Positions 28,442 to 36,534 of a stretch of DNA of 64,000 bases are shown here, in pieces (the first letter of the stretch is position 1; each line of letters opens with the position of its first letter). The DNA comes from Leptospiraceae bacterium. GTDB lineage: Bacteria; Spirochaetota; Leptospiria; Leptospirales; Leptospiraceae. Where the stretch lies: contig JABTUZ010000001.1 of NCBI GenBank assembly GCA_015075105.1, positions 1,313,001 to 1,377,000 of the forward strand. The letters are read 5' to 3'. The notes under the pieces were generated by a model. That model was not told the origin of the DNA. It worked only from the letters and a program-made list of their open reading frames with translations, and searched no databases. Both the position numbers and the translations under genes were made by a program.

Positions 28442-29521
28442 TTACTCTATTTTTTCAATTTTAGAATATTTCATGCCTTTCTCTGCCAAAGTCAGTTTTG
28501 TGTTTTCTTGTTTAGCTACAAGCTCTGTTATAAAACGATCCACAGAATCTTTTTTGCCGTCTTCCAATTTTTTGTCTGACTCTTTTTCTGCCTCTATAGA
28601 ATAGGATGAGTCTTTTTTGATTTCTTTTTTTTCTAATAAAGGCAAACGAAATTCTGAAGTTGAGCTATTTTGTTGAAACAGGCTCACCTTATGGCTTCTT
28701 TCTTTTTCTTCTAATCTATATTTTTCTATAGACTGTTTTACTTCCTTATATCCAAAAATACAAAAAATGAAAAATGAAAATAGAATAGCAATTTTCAAGA
28801 GTAAAAATATATAAAAAGATAGGGGTGTTTTTCCTGGGATATAGTAAAGAGTCAAATCTTCATAAATATATACTTCAGAATTTGGGTGAGATTTTTTTAT
28901 ATCAGAAAAATTTTCTCTAAACTTTTCATGTCGGATGGAATAATCAACAGAATCAGATTTCGCATAACGTAAACTGCCATCCCCCTGAAAAAGAAAAAAT
29001 TCACCCTCAAATCCGATATAGGAAAAATCAACAGGGAAATATCCACTACGATTTCTGATAAAAAATGTGACCTCGTTTTCTTCGTCTGTTTGAATTTTCT
29101 GGATTAGTAAAGATTTTTTTAGCTTGGTTTTTGAATACCCGTCTGAATACAGATCTGTCCAATCTCCAAAAGAAAATATGACCTCCCCTTTTTTGCCGAT
29201 TCTAAGCCCTCCAAGATTTTGGATGGATTCTAATTCCTGGGTCCACTGTCTTGAGGCTTCCTTGTTTCCACTTAGAATGGCTTGTAAAACCCCTTCAAAG
29301 ATTAACCTTCCCCGTAAATACTCTTGTAAAGAATAGTTTTCTTTCTTAATCCGATCGACCAAGCCCAAAATGATACTTTTTTTTTCAATATACCCCGGGT
29401 GACCGGCGGTATTTTGCAGCCAATCTAAAATTGGCGTTTTTACACCCAAAAAACCGGATTCCTTACCGTCTTTGCAGGAAAATACGAATAATATTATAAA
29501 AGCAATAAAAAACTTTGACAT
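28442..29521 (-). CDS. Putative lipoprotein with membrane segment, unknown function
   Basis: A 359-residue protein. Its N-terminal hydrophobic signal ends in FVFSC (Cys16), a plausible lipobox. A soluble region of about 220 residues follows, with no recognised domain, then a strong transmembrane helix (about 238-260) and a charged C-terminal region with coiled-coil character. A lipoprotein with a second membrane anchor would place the last 100 residues in the cytoplasm. No homologous family is recognised. It is divergent from the 156-residue hypothetical gene. Confidence 0.65.
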   Translation of the reverse strand: MSKFFIAFIILFVFSCKDGKESGFLGVKTPILDWLQNTAGHPGYIEKKSIILGLVDRIKKENYSLQEYLRGRLIFEGVLQAILSGNKEASRQWTQELESIQNLGGLRIGKKGEVIFSFGDWTDLYSDGYSKTKLKKSLLIQKIQTDEENEVTFFIRNRSGYFPVDFSYIGFEGEFFLFQGDGSLRYAKSDSVDYSIRHEKFRENFSDIKKSHPNSEVYIYEDLTLYYIPGKTPLSFYIFLLLKIAILFSFFIFCIFGYKEVKQSIEKYRLEEKERSHKVSLFQQNSSTSEFRLPLLEKKEIKKDSSYSIEAEKESDKKLEDGKKDSVDRFITELVAKQENTKLTLAEKGMKYSKIEKIE

Positions 29522-29624
29522 AAAAAATCCATTCTAATACATTAATAATCGGACTAATTTTTCGGGTTAAGAAAAGATTAATAGGAGAAAAAACTAAAAT
29601 TAACTGTTTTTTGTTATAAAGAAT

Positions 29625-30095
29625 ATGAACATCAATGACCTGAATACTATCAAAACTACCGAACAGTCATGGAGAGATTTTGTAACTTATAGCATTACAT
29701 CGAATTTTTACCAAGACGTAAAAAAACTATCTCTTTCAGTTCAGGATGCGGTAGAGCTGACTCTATTCAATAATTATATAAACACATTTTCAAAAGACGA
29801 ACAGGCAAAACTGTTGCACGACAAAGAAGTATTTTTAGTTTATGCAAAAGGCTTTGTAGATATTCTTTCAGAGTATAGATTCAATAGATCGGGTTATGAC
29901 ACTTCAATTCGATCCGGATTTATTGGAATGATTCGCAACCTACTCAAAGAACAAAAAGATAAAAATGGGAAAGTTTTAGATATCGAAAAATACCGCTTCT
30001 TTCACTCTATTGTTAAGTTTTGCTCTTCTCTCGATTATATCACTGAGGTTTACGACAGATACAAAGCATTTATACAACACTCAGAAGGTATTTAA
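29625..30095 (+). CDS. Conserved hypothetical protein (156 aa)
   Basis: A 156-residue cytoplasmic, helix-rich protein. I recognise no domain and no catalytic motif. The start ATG is not preceded by a strong ribosome binding site. It lies 5 bases before the HIT-protein gene, so the three rightward genes up to 31818 probably form one transcript. Confidence 0.65.
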   Translation: MNINDLNTIKTTEQSWRDFVTYSITSNFYQDVKKLSLSVQDAVELTLFNNYINTFSKDEQAKLLHDKEVFLVYAKGFVDILSEYRFNRSGYDTSIRSGFIGMIRNLLKEQKDKNGKVLDIEKYRFFHSIVKFCSSLDYITEVYDRYKAFIQHSEGI

Positions 30096-30100
30096 TTTGA

Positions 30101-30523
30101 ATGGACTGTACAATTTGTGCAATTCATAAAAATAAAATTCCAGATATATTAGAAATTACAAATTACTGGATACTTCGCCACTCCGAAATAGAAAAAAATT
30201 GTCCTGGGTATTTGTATCTCGAACCAAAAGCCCACATAGAAAATCTTTCTGAGCTTTCTGTAGAATCCGCAAATGAAATAGGATCCCTATTCAAAAAGTC
30301 CGGAGATTGGGTAGAGAAAAATTTTTCCCCAAAAAAAATCTATACAGTTAGTATTTCTGAAAAAGTCCCACACTTGCATTTTCATATCGTACCAAGGTAC
30401 ACAGACTCAAACATAGGTCTTGATTATATTCAGTTGGCGTTGACATCTAAAATCCCTAAAACTCAATTTTCAGACTTACAATTTCAAAACCTTTCTTCTA
30501 TAATTTCAAACTATCTCTTATGA
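30101..30523 (+). CDS. HIT family nucleotide-binding hydrolase
   Basis: A 140-residue histidine-triad protein. The active-site motif is HLHFHIVPR near residue 91, and an upstream CTICAIHKN resembles the zinc-binding start of galT/HIT proteins. The middle carries the usual GYLYLEPKAHIENLSEL strand. Family members hydrolyse or transfer nucleoside monophosphates (AMP-lysine, Ap4A or similar); the exact substrate is open. The stop overlaps the following lipase-like gene by 4 bases. Confidence 0.88.
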   Translation: MDCTICAIHKNKIPDILEITNYWILRHSEIEKNCPGYLYLEPKAHIENLSELSVESANEIGSLFKKSGDWVEKNFSPKKIYTVSISEKVPHLHFHIVPRYTDSNIGLDYIQLALTSKIPKTQFSDLQFQNLSSIISNYLL

Positions 30524-31818
30524 TTTCTAATTCTAAATATTTTATTTTTCTTTTTAAGGTAGCCACCCTATCTATTTTAGTTTCCTACTGCAATGCAATA
30601 CCGGATAATAAACAAAAAAGTAAGGACAAGGAAAATCTCTCCAATCTTATAGGTTGCTATTTCGGCTGTGCTTTTATACCCGGCCCTCTTGTTGATTATA
30701 CCAATTTAGACTCTCAAAAAAGAGGAAGATTGATTTCTTCTCAAGACTTGATCCGAGTTGATTCGTTTCAATTAAGACTTGGAGTAAATTCTTTTTTAGG
30801 TGCAGGCTCCCAATACAATTTGAATATACAGAACGGGGCGACAATGCACGAAATTGTATATGAAACGATTGATACATCAGGGAGTCTAATTCGAGCCTCC
30901 GGTGCAGTCTGGATTCCATGGAAAAATACCGCACTTCCAATAATCAGTTATAACCACGGAACAGAAATAGGATTCAATACAATTTGGAGACTGAGTGGAG
31001 CTGTGTTTTCTGCCAATGGCTTCATTACTTTAGTTCCGGACTACATCGGATACGGGAAAACAAATTTTCTCCAACACCCCTACCTACATGCAGCAACTCT
31101 TGCCTCCAGTACAATAGACATGATTCGAGCTATTAAAAAATTTTGTGAATACAATAAAATTCCACTGAATGAAAAAATCTTTTTAACAGGATATTCAGAA
31201 GGCGGGATGGCCTCTCTTTCTACATTAAAAGAATTGACAAACAATCCGATATACAATTTAAAGATTACAGCATCCTCTCCCGGTTCTGGTCCTTACGATC
31301 TTTCTACAACTGCAACAAACATTATAAAGCCATCCAATCCTCTTTTGTCCAACGTGAATGTATATATCAGTTTTGTTTTAGGTGCTTATAACTCAATTTA
31401 CAAAATCAATAGACCCCTCTCTGATTATTTTTCGGAGAGTGTTGCACAAATCTTCTCAACCGGTATTTTCCAAAGAGAGGACGGATACGAAATCACAAAA
31501 AATCTTCCCAAAAATACAGACTCACTTTTAAATCCAAAGTTTGTATCGGATTATTCAGGAGCTGGTGAAACAGGATTGAAAAATTATATTTCAGAAAATA
31601 ACACTTACAACTTTACCCCAAATGTTCCGGTAAAGCTATTTGCCTGTGAAGGAGATAAGGATGTCCCCCCACTCAATTCTGAAACAGCCTACAATTATTT
31701 TATAGGTCAAGGTGCAAAAAACATAGAAAAAGAAATCGGCCCTTTGAGCTGGGGTGGCCACGGTAATTGCTCAATTCCAATTACTTTAAAAACAATTGAG
31801 TATTTCCAGAAATTTTAA
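30520..31818 (+). CDS. Secreted alpha/beta-hydrolase lipoprotein (secretory lipase-like)
   Basis: A 432-residue exported lipoprotein (signal ending LVSYC). The alpha/beta-hydrolase triad is visible: nucleophile serine in GYSEGGMAS (about 223-231), the acid in ACEGDKDVPP (near 371), and the histidine in GGHGNC (near 412). An early oxyanion region is YNHGTEIGF. Overall layout resembles secretory lipases and prolyl-oligopeptidase-like esterases. It is likely surface or periplasmic and acts on esters or lipids. It is translationally coupled to the HIT gene. Confidence 0.82.
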   Translation: MISNSKYFIFLFKVATLSILVSYCNAIPDNKQKSKDKENLSNLIGCYFGCAFIPGPLVDYTNLDSQKRGRLISSQDLIRVDSFQLRLGVNSFLGAGSQYNLNIQNGATMHEIVYETIDTSGSLIRASGAVWIPWKNTALPIISYNHGTEIGFNTIWRLSGAVFSANGFITLVPDYIGYGKTNFLQHPYLHAATLASSTIDMIRAIKKFCEYNKIPLNEKIFLTGYSEGGMASLSTLKELTNNPIYNLKITASSPGSGPYDLSTTATNIIKPSNPLLSNVNVYISFVLGAYNSIYKINRPLSDYFSESVAQIFSTGIFQREDGYEITKNLPKNTDSLLNPKFVSDYSGAGETGLKNYISENNTYNFTPNVPVKLFACEGDKDVPPLNSETAYNYFIGQGAKNIEKEIGPLSWGGHGNCSIPITLKTIEYFQKF

Positions 31819-31855
31819 AAAATTAGATGCAGACTTATCTCTATAAATCTGCATC
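31817..31855 (-). terminator. Terminator of the hsp20 operon
   Basis: A perfect 8-bp stem GATGCAGA / TCTGCATC (31826-31833 and 31848-31855) with a 14-base loop. It is followed on the minus strand by TAATTTTTT. It lies just beyond the stop of the downstream Hsp20 gene and within the convergent gap to the lipase gene. Confidence 0.72.
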
Positions 31856-31877
31856 CATCGAATCTTAAAGATTTTTC

Positions 31878-32264
31878 TTATTCAGACTTTACCGCAATTT
31901 TTCTGGCTTCCGGTTTCAACTTTTTTAAAGTCAACTTCAGTTGGCCGTTTTTCATTACTGCCTCTGCATTCTCTAAATCCACAGGCTTAGAAACTTTAAA
32001 GTCTCTCTTAAAATCTCCAATCCTATACTCAGAATAGATCCTTTTGTATTCTTTTGGGATCTCCAGAGAAGTCTTTCCCTGAATAGACAAAATATCTTCG
32101 TTTAGAGTAATATCAACAGACTTTTCATCTACCCCGGGCATATCTACAAACAAAATTAATGTGTTCTCAGATTCATAGATATTCACATCTGGAACAAACT
32201 CTAATCTTTTCGTTTCTTCTTTTACTGAGTTTTCAGTGTTTTCTCTAACAAGTTCTTGTACCAT
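31878..32264 (-). CDS. Small heat-shock protein Hsp20 (second copy)
   Basis: A 128-residue alpha-crystallin-domain chaperone. It shows the family core PDVNIYESENTLILFVDMPG, then LNEDILSIQGK, the YRIGDFKRDFKVSKPVD segment and the GQLKLTLKK motif (a GxLxLxLxK form). The C-terminal I-x-I motif is approximate (KIAV). Such proteins hold unfolding proteins without ATP. It lies 24 bases downstream of the first Hsp20 gene and shares its CIRCE-controlled transcript. Confidence 0.93.
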   Translation of the reverse strand: MVQELVRENTENSVKEETKRLEFVPDVNIYESENTLILFVDMPGVDEKSVDITLNEDILSIQGKTSLEIPKEYKRIYSEYRIGDFKRDFKVSKPVDLENAEAVMKNGQLKLTLKKLKPEARKIAVKSE

Positions 32265-32288
32265 ATTTTTCTCCTTATATAAAAAATT

Positions 32289-32723
32289 TTAGTTTTCTAC
32301 TTTAATTTGTACTTTTTTAGGTTTCAATTTTTCAGATTTTGGAAGCTGAATAGTCAACACACCATTCACATATTTTGCCTCCACTTTTTCTGATTCCACT
32401 TCAAAAGGAAGTTCCAATTTTCGGGTGAAATTCTTATCCGATATTTCTGATCTCAAAACCTCAAACCCTTCAAATTCTTGTTTGCCTGATTTCACTCCGA
32501 CTGATAGAACTTTCTCTTCTATACCGATATCAATATTCTCAAGCAAAACACCCGGTGCGAAAATAGACACGATCACTTCTTCATCGTTGGAATATACATT
32601 CACGGGTGATTTAGCGTACTTTGAAGTCACCCCACCTAAAATATCCATATTCTTCCAGATTCCCGGATAGGATTCACTACCCCAAGGGTCCGAAAAACGA
32701 TTATTCAATAAATTGAAAAACAT
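32289..32723 (-). CDS. Small heat-shock protein Hsp20 (first copy)
   Basis: A 144-residue alpha-crystallin-domain chaperone. Core features are SPVNVYSNDEEVIVSIFAPG, LLENIDIGIEEKVLSVGVK, the FTRKLELPFEVESEKVEAKY strand, NGVLTIQLPK (canonical GVLTI-L-K) and a C-terminal VQIKV with the I-x-I/V motif. It is the promoter-proximal gene of a two-gene heat-shock operon, with AAAGGAG just upstream of the ATG and a CIRCE operator 44-70 bases upstream. Confidence 0.94.
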   Translation of the reverse strand: MFFNLLNNRFSDPWGSESYPGIWKNMDILGGVTSKYAKSPVNVYSNDEEVIVSIFAPGVLLENIDIGIEEKVLSVGVKSGKQEFEGFEVLRSEISDKNFTRKLELPFEVESEKVEAKYVNGVLTIQLPKSEKLKPKKVQIKVEN

Positions 32724-32766
32724 AGACTCTCCTTTATCACTAAAGCTATTTAAGTGACAGATTTTA

Positions 32767-32793
32767 TTGTCACTCTTTTGTTTAGAGTGCTAA
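32767..32793 (-). promoter_or_regulatory. CIRCE operator (HrcA binding site) of the hsp20 operon
   Basis: On the minus strand the sequence is TTAGCACTC, nine bases, then GAGTGACAA. The first half matches the CIRCE consensus perfectly, the second half at 7 of 9 positions, and the N9 spacing is exact. It lies 44-70 bases upstream of the first Hsp20 start. HrcA repression of sHSP genes is the direct prediction. A partly overlapping inverted repeat (AGTGACA at 32753, TGTCACT at 32768) could form an alternative mRNA hairpin. Confidence 0.9.
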
Positions 32794-32858
32794 TTTATAA
32801 AAATGTTCACTTTTTATAAAAATTTTTGCATTTTTTTAAAAAAATCTTTGATAAGAAG

Positions 32859-33587
32859 CTATTTTGTTTCTGAGTTTTTAATAATTGCTTCTGATTTTGG
32901 CAGTCTTGAAGTTTCTTCGTCTCTGGTTAATTTTCTTGTTTCTAACCTCTCTTGAAACTTGTACTTCGAAAGGTCGTCCAATTTAAAAATAAGCCACTTT
33001 CTGTTTTTGAATCCAGACACTGTATTGAATTGAAAAAATGAGTCTTCCTCGATTTCATTCTCGTCAGCGACTACGTTCATACTAATCGGACGAATATTGG
33101 TCCAGTCAAAAAAACTTTTATAATCTCTCGGAAGAGCAGATTTGATTTCTCCAAATAGTAAATTTAACCCGTTAGAATCGACCCAGATTAATCCAGTTGT
33201 TCTTTTGTAGGTAGATAGAACTGATTTTATATCGTCAAACTTAGATATAAATACAGCTCCTTCTTTTTCTTTTAAATTTCCGAATAATTGGGACAGATCT
33301 CGAGATATTAGCTTTAATTCACCTAAAGAAAAAATATAAATCGAGGTCTCTCCAAATGAATTCTTCTTTTTCACTTTTAAATTCCCCAAAATGTCCATTA
33401 TCTTAGATTCATCCATAGTGAAAGGGTGCAAAAACGCACCTGAAACTAATTTTTTATTCGGAAACTGATCTTTCTCTAAAAGATAGTATGCAGAATCTGA
33501 AGTATTATAAACTAATTTTCTACTGTCAAAACCAGTAGAGCAACGAAAAAGAGATAAACAAATTATTAAATTAACTAAAAATTTCAT
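32859..33587 (-). CDS. Hypothetical lipoprotein (242 aa)
   Basis: A 242-residue predicted lipoprotein with signal peptide ending LSLFRC (Cys16). The mature part is mixed alpha/beta and I recognise no domain. The gene begins 6 bases after the STAS-protein stop, so the two are surely cotranscribed, which suggests a shared envelope-stress or signalling context. Function is unknown. Confidence 0.65.
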   Translation of the reverse strand: MKFLVNLIICLSLFRCSTGFDSRKLVYNTSDSAYYLLEKDQFPNKKLVSGAFLHPFTMDESKIMDILGNLKVKKKNSFGETSIYIFSLGELKLISRDLSQLFGNLKEKEGAVFISKFDDIKSVLSTYKRTTGLIWVDSNGLNLLFGEIKSALPRDYKSFFDWTNIRPISMNVVADENEIEEDSFFQFNTVSGFKNRKWLIFKLDDLSKYKFQERLETRKLTRDEETSRLPKSEAIIKNSETK

Positions 33588-33593
33588 CGGAAT

Positions 33594-33950
33594 CTAACCT
33601 AAAATATCCTTAAATTCAGGGTATTTCTCAATAAATTCTTCCTTAGTATGGATTACAAGTATGTTTTGTAGCCCTGATAATTTAAATACAGAATTGAGAG
33701 ATTTACTTAAACTAAAAACAGACACCATCCTACCCGAAGGTTTCTGCTCACTTGCGGTTCGGATTACAGTCCCGATCCCGGATGAGTCCATATATCTTAC
33801 TTCACCCAAATTCAAGCTGATTTTTTCGATAGAAGTGTCATCGAGAAGGTTTTGCAACTCCACGTAAAAATCTCTAGAATTATCCATTAGAATATCCTTC
33901 AGTACAGAGACCATCAGATGATTGTGTATTCTATGATGAGATATAAGCAT
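33594..33950 (-). CDS. STAS-domain anti-anti-sigma factor-like protein
   Basis: A 118-residue single STAS domain. The phosphorylatable serine lies in RYMDSSGIGTVIR (about 53-65), matching the SpoIIAA/RsbV pattern, with a closing FKLSGLQNILVIHTKEE helix-strand. It would bind and be phosphorylated by a serine-kinase anti-sigma factor encoded elsewhere. An alternative start is Met13. It heads a two-gene unit with the 242-residue lipoprotein. Confidence 0.87.
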   Translation of the reverse strand: MLISHHRIHNHLMVSVLKDILMDNSRDFYVELQNLLDDTSIEKISLNLGEVRYMDSSGIGTVIRTASEQKPSGRMVSVFSLSKSLNSVFKLSGLQNILVIHTKEEFIEKYPEFKDILG

Positions 33951-34009
33951 GGCTTTTCTTAAGGATTATATTGTTCTATTTGCAGGGTCTCTGTCAAGGA
34001 ATATTTCAG

Positions 34010-34046
34010 TTATGACACTTCTGCAAGAACCCTAAAACCGGTTTTT
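34010..34046. repeat. Dispersed repeat copy (partial), with AAAACCGGTTTT palindrome
   Basis: The 22 bases from 34011 match the left arm of the repeat at 61661 at 19 positions (shared core CTGCAA then AACCC). Here it is followed by a perfect 12-bp palindrome at 34034-34045. It lies just beyond the tetR stop in a 133-bp gap that otherwise shows nothing. Confidence 0.5.
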
Positions 34047-34083
34047 TCATGGTGATTTTATCAAATTTTTGAATCTATGTATT

Positions 34084-34707
34084 TTAAGATTCAATGTTTA
34101 GCTGTTTTTTAAGAAAACTGATTATATATTTTTCCATTTTTTCGGAATAATTTTCAGGAAATAGCTTTGGGTAAAGACTGGAATCTTTGTAAGTTACTCC
34201 ACTGATATAATAAAACACTACGTGAGCCACAATAGAAAACGTAAGAAAATAAGGGTTCTCCGAAGTGGAAAATTCTCCGGTAGAGATTCCTTTCTGAATC
34301 AGGTTCTGAATTCTCTCAAAAAAAGGGATCCAATATTTCTCTCTCATAATCTGAAAAATTTGACCACGACTCACCATTTCTCTACAGATAAGCATAGACT
34401 TTTCAATATTGTCTTTTTGAATATTTTTTTCAAAAGAATGGATCGTCTTTAATAGAATTTCCCAACAGCTTTTGCCTTCTACATGGTTCAATTCTTCGTT
34501 GGAAAGAAAATCAAAATCAAAAAAAGAGTGAATTACCGCAAGATACAAATCTTCTTTATTCTTGAAATGGTAGTAGATCATTGCTTTATTTACTTTTGCG
34601 ATCTTTGCAATCTCGTCAATTCTAGCAGCACCAAAACCAAATTCTGCAAAAACTTTCCGCGCAGCCAATAGTATCTTTTTCTCGGTGTCTAAATCTTTTT
34701 GCTGCAT
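34084..34707 (-). CDS. TetR family transcriptional regulator
   Basis: A 207-residue repressor. The N-terminal HTH reads ILLAARKVFAEFGFGAARIDEIAKIAKVNKAMIYYHF-like over about residues 11-48, the standard TetR pattern ending in YYHFKNKEDLY. The C-terminal ligand-binding helices are divergent. The ATG overlaps the tolC stop by one base (TAATG), so repressor and efflux channel are made from one transcript. It probably controls the promoter upstream of tolC. Confidence 0.92.
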   Translation of the reverse strand: MQQKDLDTEKKILLAARKVFAEFGFGAARIDEIAKIAKVNKAMIYYHFKNKEDLYLAVIHSFFDFDFLSNEELNHVEGKSCWEILLKTIHSFEKNIQKDNIEKSMLICREMVSRGQIFQIMREKYWIPFFERIQNLIQKGISTGEFSTSENPYFLTFSIVAHVVFYYISGVTYKDSSLYPKLFPENYSEKMEKYIISFLKKQLNIES

Positions 34708-36353
34708 TACCTAATCTCTGAAATAATTTTTACTATATCTACACCATACTTTTCAAAAATATAATTCTTAGACAAATCGTACCTTAGTATATTGATATTG
34801 TAGTTTACTTTTGACTGGATCGTACCTAATTGGGACTGAACATAAGCATCAAGTGCATTTTTGACTGCGATTGCAGGGTACTTGCCTTGTCGAAACTGCC
34901 CCATCACTCCTTTGTAAAACCTCTCTAATTCATTTTCCATGTTTTGCGATTTGTGTAAAATTTCAAAGCTCGCTTCAATAGCTTCTCTTCTGGTTTTCAC
35001 TTCGTCTAAAATTTCATCTCTTAATTTTTTCTCTTTTAGTTTCACTTGCTCTCTTGTAGCCAATGCATCCCGTATATTTGATTTAATTCCTTTGTCCCAT
35101 AGCGGGTAACTGAGTTTCACATCTCCTCTGTACTCAGGGTATTTCATAGACAGAATAGCGTGCTCTGTATTCAAATAATTTTCCTGTGGAGAAATGAGGT
35201 TTTGCCCTCTCGATGAATACGTGGCAGACACTTTTAGCGAAGGAATATCCTCTTTTTCAGCATTGGTTAAACTAAGCTCTGAAATCTCTTTTTCTCGTAT
35301 TACATTTCTTAAATCAATTCGATTTTGGTAAGCGTAGTCTATATCCTCTGAAATTGTTTTTTTCAATGCAACGGCGTTCTCAGTCAAATCTGTAAGCCCT
35401 GTGACCTCCGAAGTCGGATCCACATTCAATATTCTAAGCAGCTTGATTTTTGTTTCTTCTCTATCTTGTTTTGTTTTTTCTAATTGGCTTTTTACACCGG
35501 CGAGGGCAGAATTCCACTGATTGATTTCAAATTTTTCAGCAAGCCCAAGATTTTGTTTTCGTCTCGTTAAGTCCCGAATTTCAATCGTATTTTTTAGCAA
35601 TTTTTCATAAGTTTGAACAGCAGAATCATAAATTGTAAGGCTCCAATAATCCACCAAAACTTGCACAATGAGTCCAGACAATTGATAGATCAATTCTTCT
35701 CTTTTCATGGCAGTTTGATTTTCTAAAATCTTCACCTGATTTTTTTCAGTTTTACCAAAGCTACTTTTCAAAAGCTCCTGACTTAAAGTAAAAGAAACCG
35801 CACCCGTGTACATAGGAGGAACTGCCATAAATTTAAAATCTGCAGGAGTAGAAGAAGATTCAAATGCGTTGGAGTCAAATCGGACAGCACTTGCTTCTAA
35901 CTTAAAATAAGTTCCTGTTGCAAATTGTTTTTCAATACCTGCACTAAACTTGTCATTGGAAATCTTAGTTCCTGTAAATACATTCAATCTATTATTCGGG
36001 AGAGTGGATCGAAAAGACTCTACCGTTCCCAAGACCTTCCATAAAAACTTAGAATCATTCTTAATTAAATCTGAATCTGCTTTAATAATTTCGTATTTTG
36101 CGTTTTTTACGGTTATATTGTTTTCAATAACGTATTTGACCGCATCTTGGATTGTCAAACGAATCACTTTTTGCCCATTCGATGGAGTTTTTTTTTGGCT
36201 TTGGCTGATTTCGTCGTTTTGACTAAGTTTCCAGATTTTTTCTGCAATACTTAAATCCTCCGAGGCTATACCAAAAGAGCAAATTAGTAAAAAAACCACG
36301 AATAATGAGAATTTTAGGGTGTGCGATCCAGCTTTTCTTGAAGAAAAATACAA
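34707..36353 (-). CDS. TolC family outer-membrane efflux protein
   Basis: A 548-residue outer-membrane channel subunit. A signal peptide (about 1-31) is followed by the long helical and beta segments of the TolC family, including duplicated OEP repeats. Recognisable text includes TIQDAVKYVIENNITVKNAKYEI, RRKQNLGLAEKFEINQWNSAL, and YRGDVKLSYPLWDKGIKSNI. It would serve an RND or ABC pump, but no pump genes adjoin it here. It is the first gene of an operon with tetR. Confidence 0.88.
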   Translation of the reverse strand: MYFSSRKAGSHTLKFSLFVVFLLICSFGIASEDLSIAEKIWKLSQNDEISQSQKKTPSNGQKVIRLTIQDAVKYVIENNITVKNAKYEIIKADSDLIKNDSKFLWKVLGTVESFRSTLPNNRLNVFTGTKISNDKFSAGIEKQFATGTYFKLEASAVRFDSNAFESSSTPADFKFMAVPPMYTGAVSFTLSQELLKSSFGKTEKNQVKILENQTAMKREELIYQLSGLIVQVLVDYWSLTIYDSAVQTYEKLLKNTIEIRDLTRRKQNLGLAEKFEINQWNSALAGVKSQLEKTKQDREETKIKLLRILNVDPTSEVTGLTDLTENAVALKKTISEDIDYAYQNRIDLRNVIREKEISELSLTNAEKEDIPSLKVSATYSSRGQNLISPQENYLNTEHAILSMKYPEYRGDVKLSYPLWDKGIKSNIRDALATREQVKLKEKKLRDEILDEVKTRREAIEASFEILHKSQNMENELERFYKGVMGQFRQGKYPAIAVKNALDAYVQSQLGTIQSKVNYNINILRYDLSKNYIFEKYGVDIVKIISEIR

Positions 36354-36373
36354 ATTAATACCTATTAAATAAC

Positions 36374-36430
36374 TATTTAGTTAATAAGGGGTTTTTTGAC
36401 AATTATCTAACTACAAAAAATCATTTAGTT
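36374..36430 (-). promoter_or_regulatory. tolC-tetR promoter with repeated AACTAAAT sites
   Basis: On the minus strand TTGTCA (36397-36402) lies 17 bases before TAAATA (36374-36379), a good sigma70-type pair. The octamer AACTAAAT occurs twice on that strand (36423-36430, and 36375-36382 overlapping the -10). The proximal copy forms a near palindrome AACTA-TT-TAGTT on the plus strand. These are candidate operators for the TetR protein. Confidence 0.55.
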
Positions 36431-36534
36431 GTAAAATTTTTTATAATTAGAAAATTACAATTTCTATTTGCAGAAATGGGAGTAGTTAATTTCACTGTTT
36501 TACAAAAGAGAACTAAAAAAATGGTTCTAAATTC

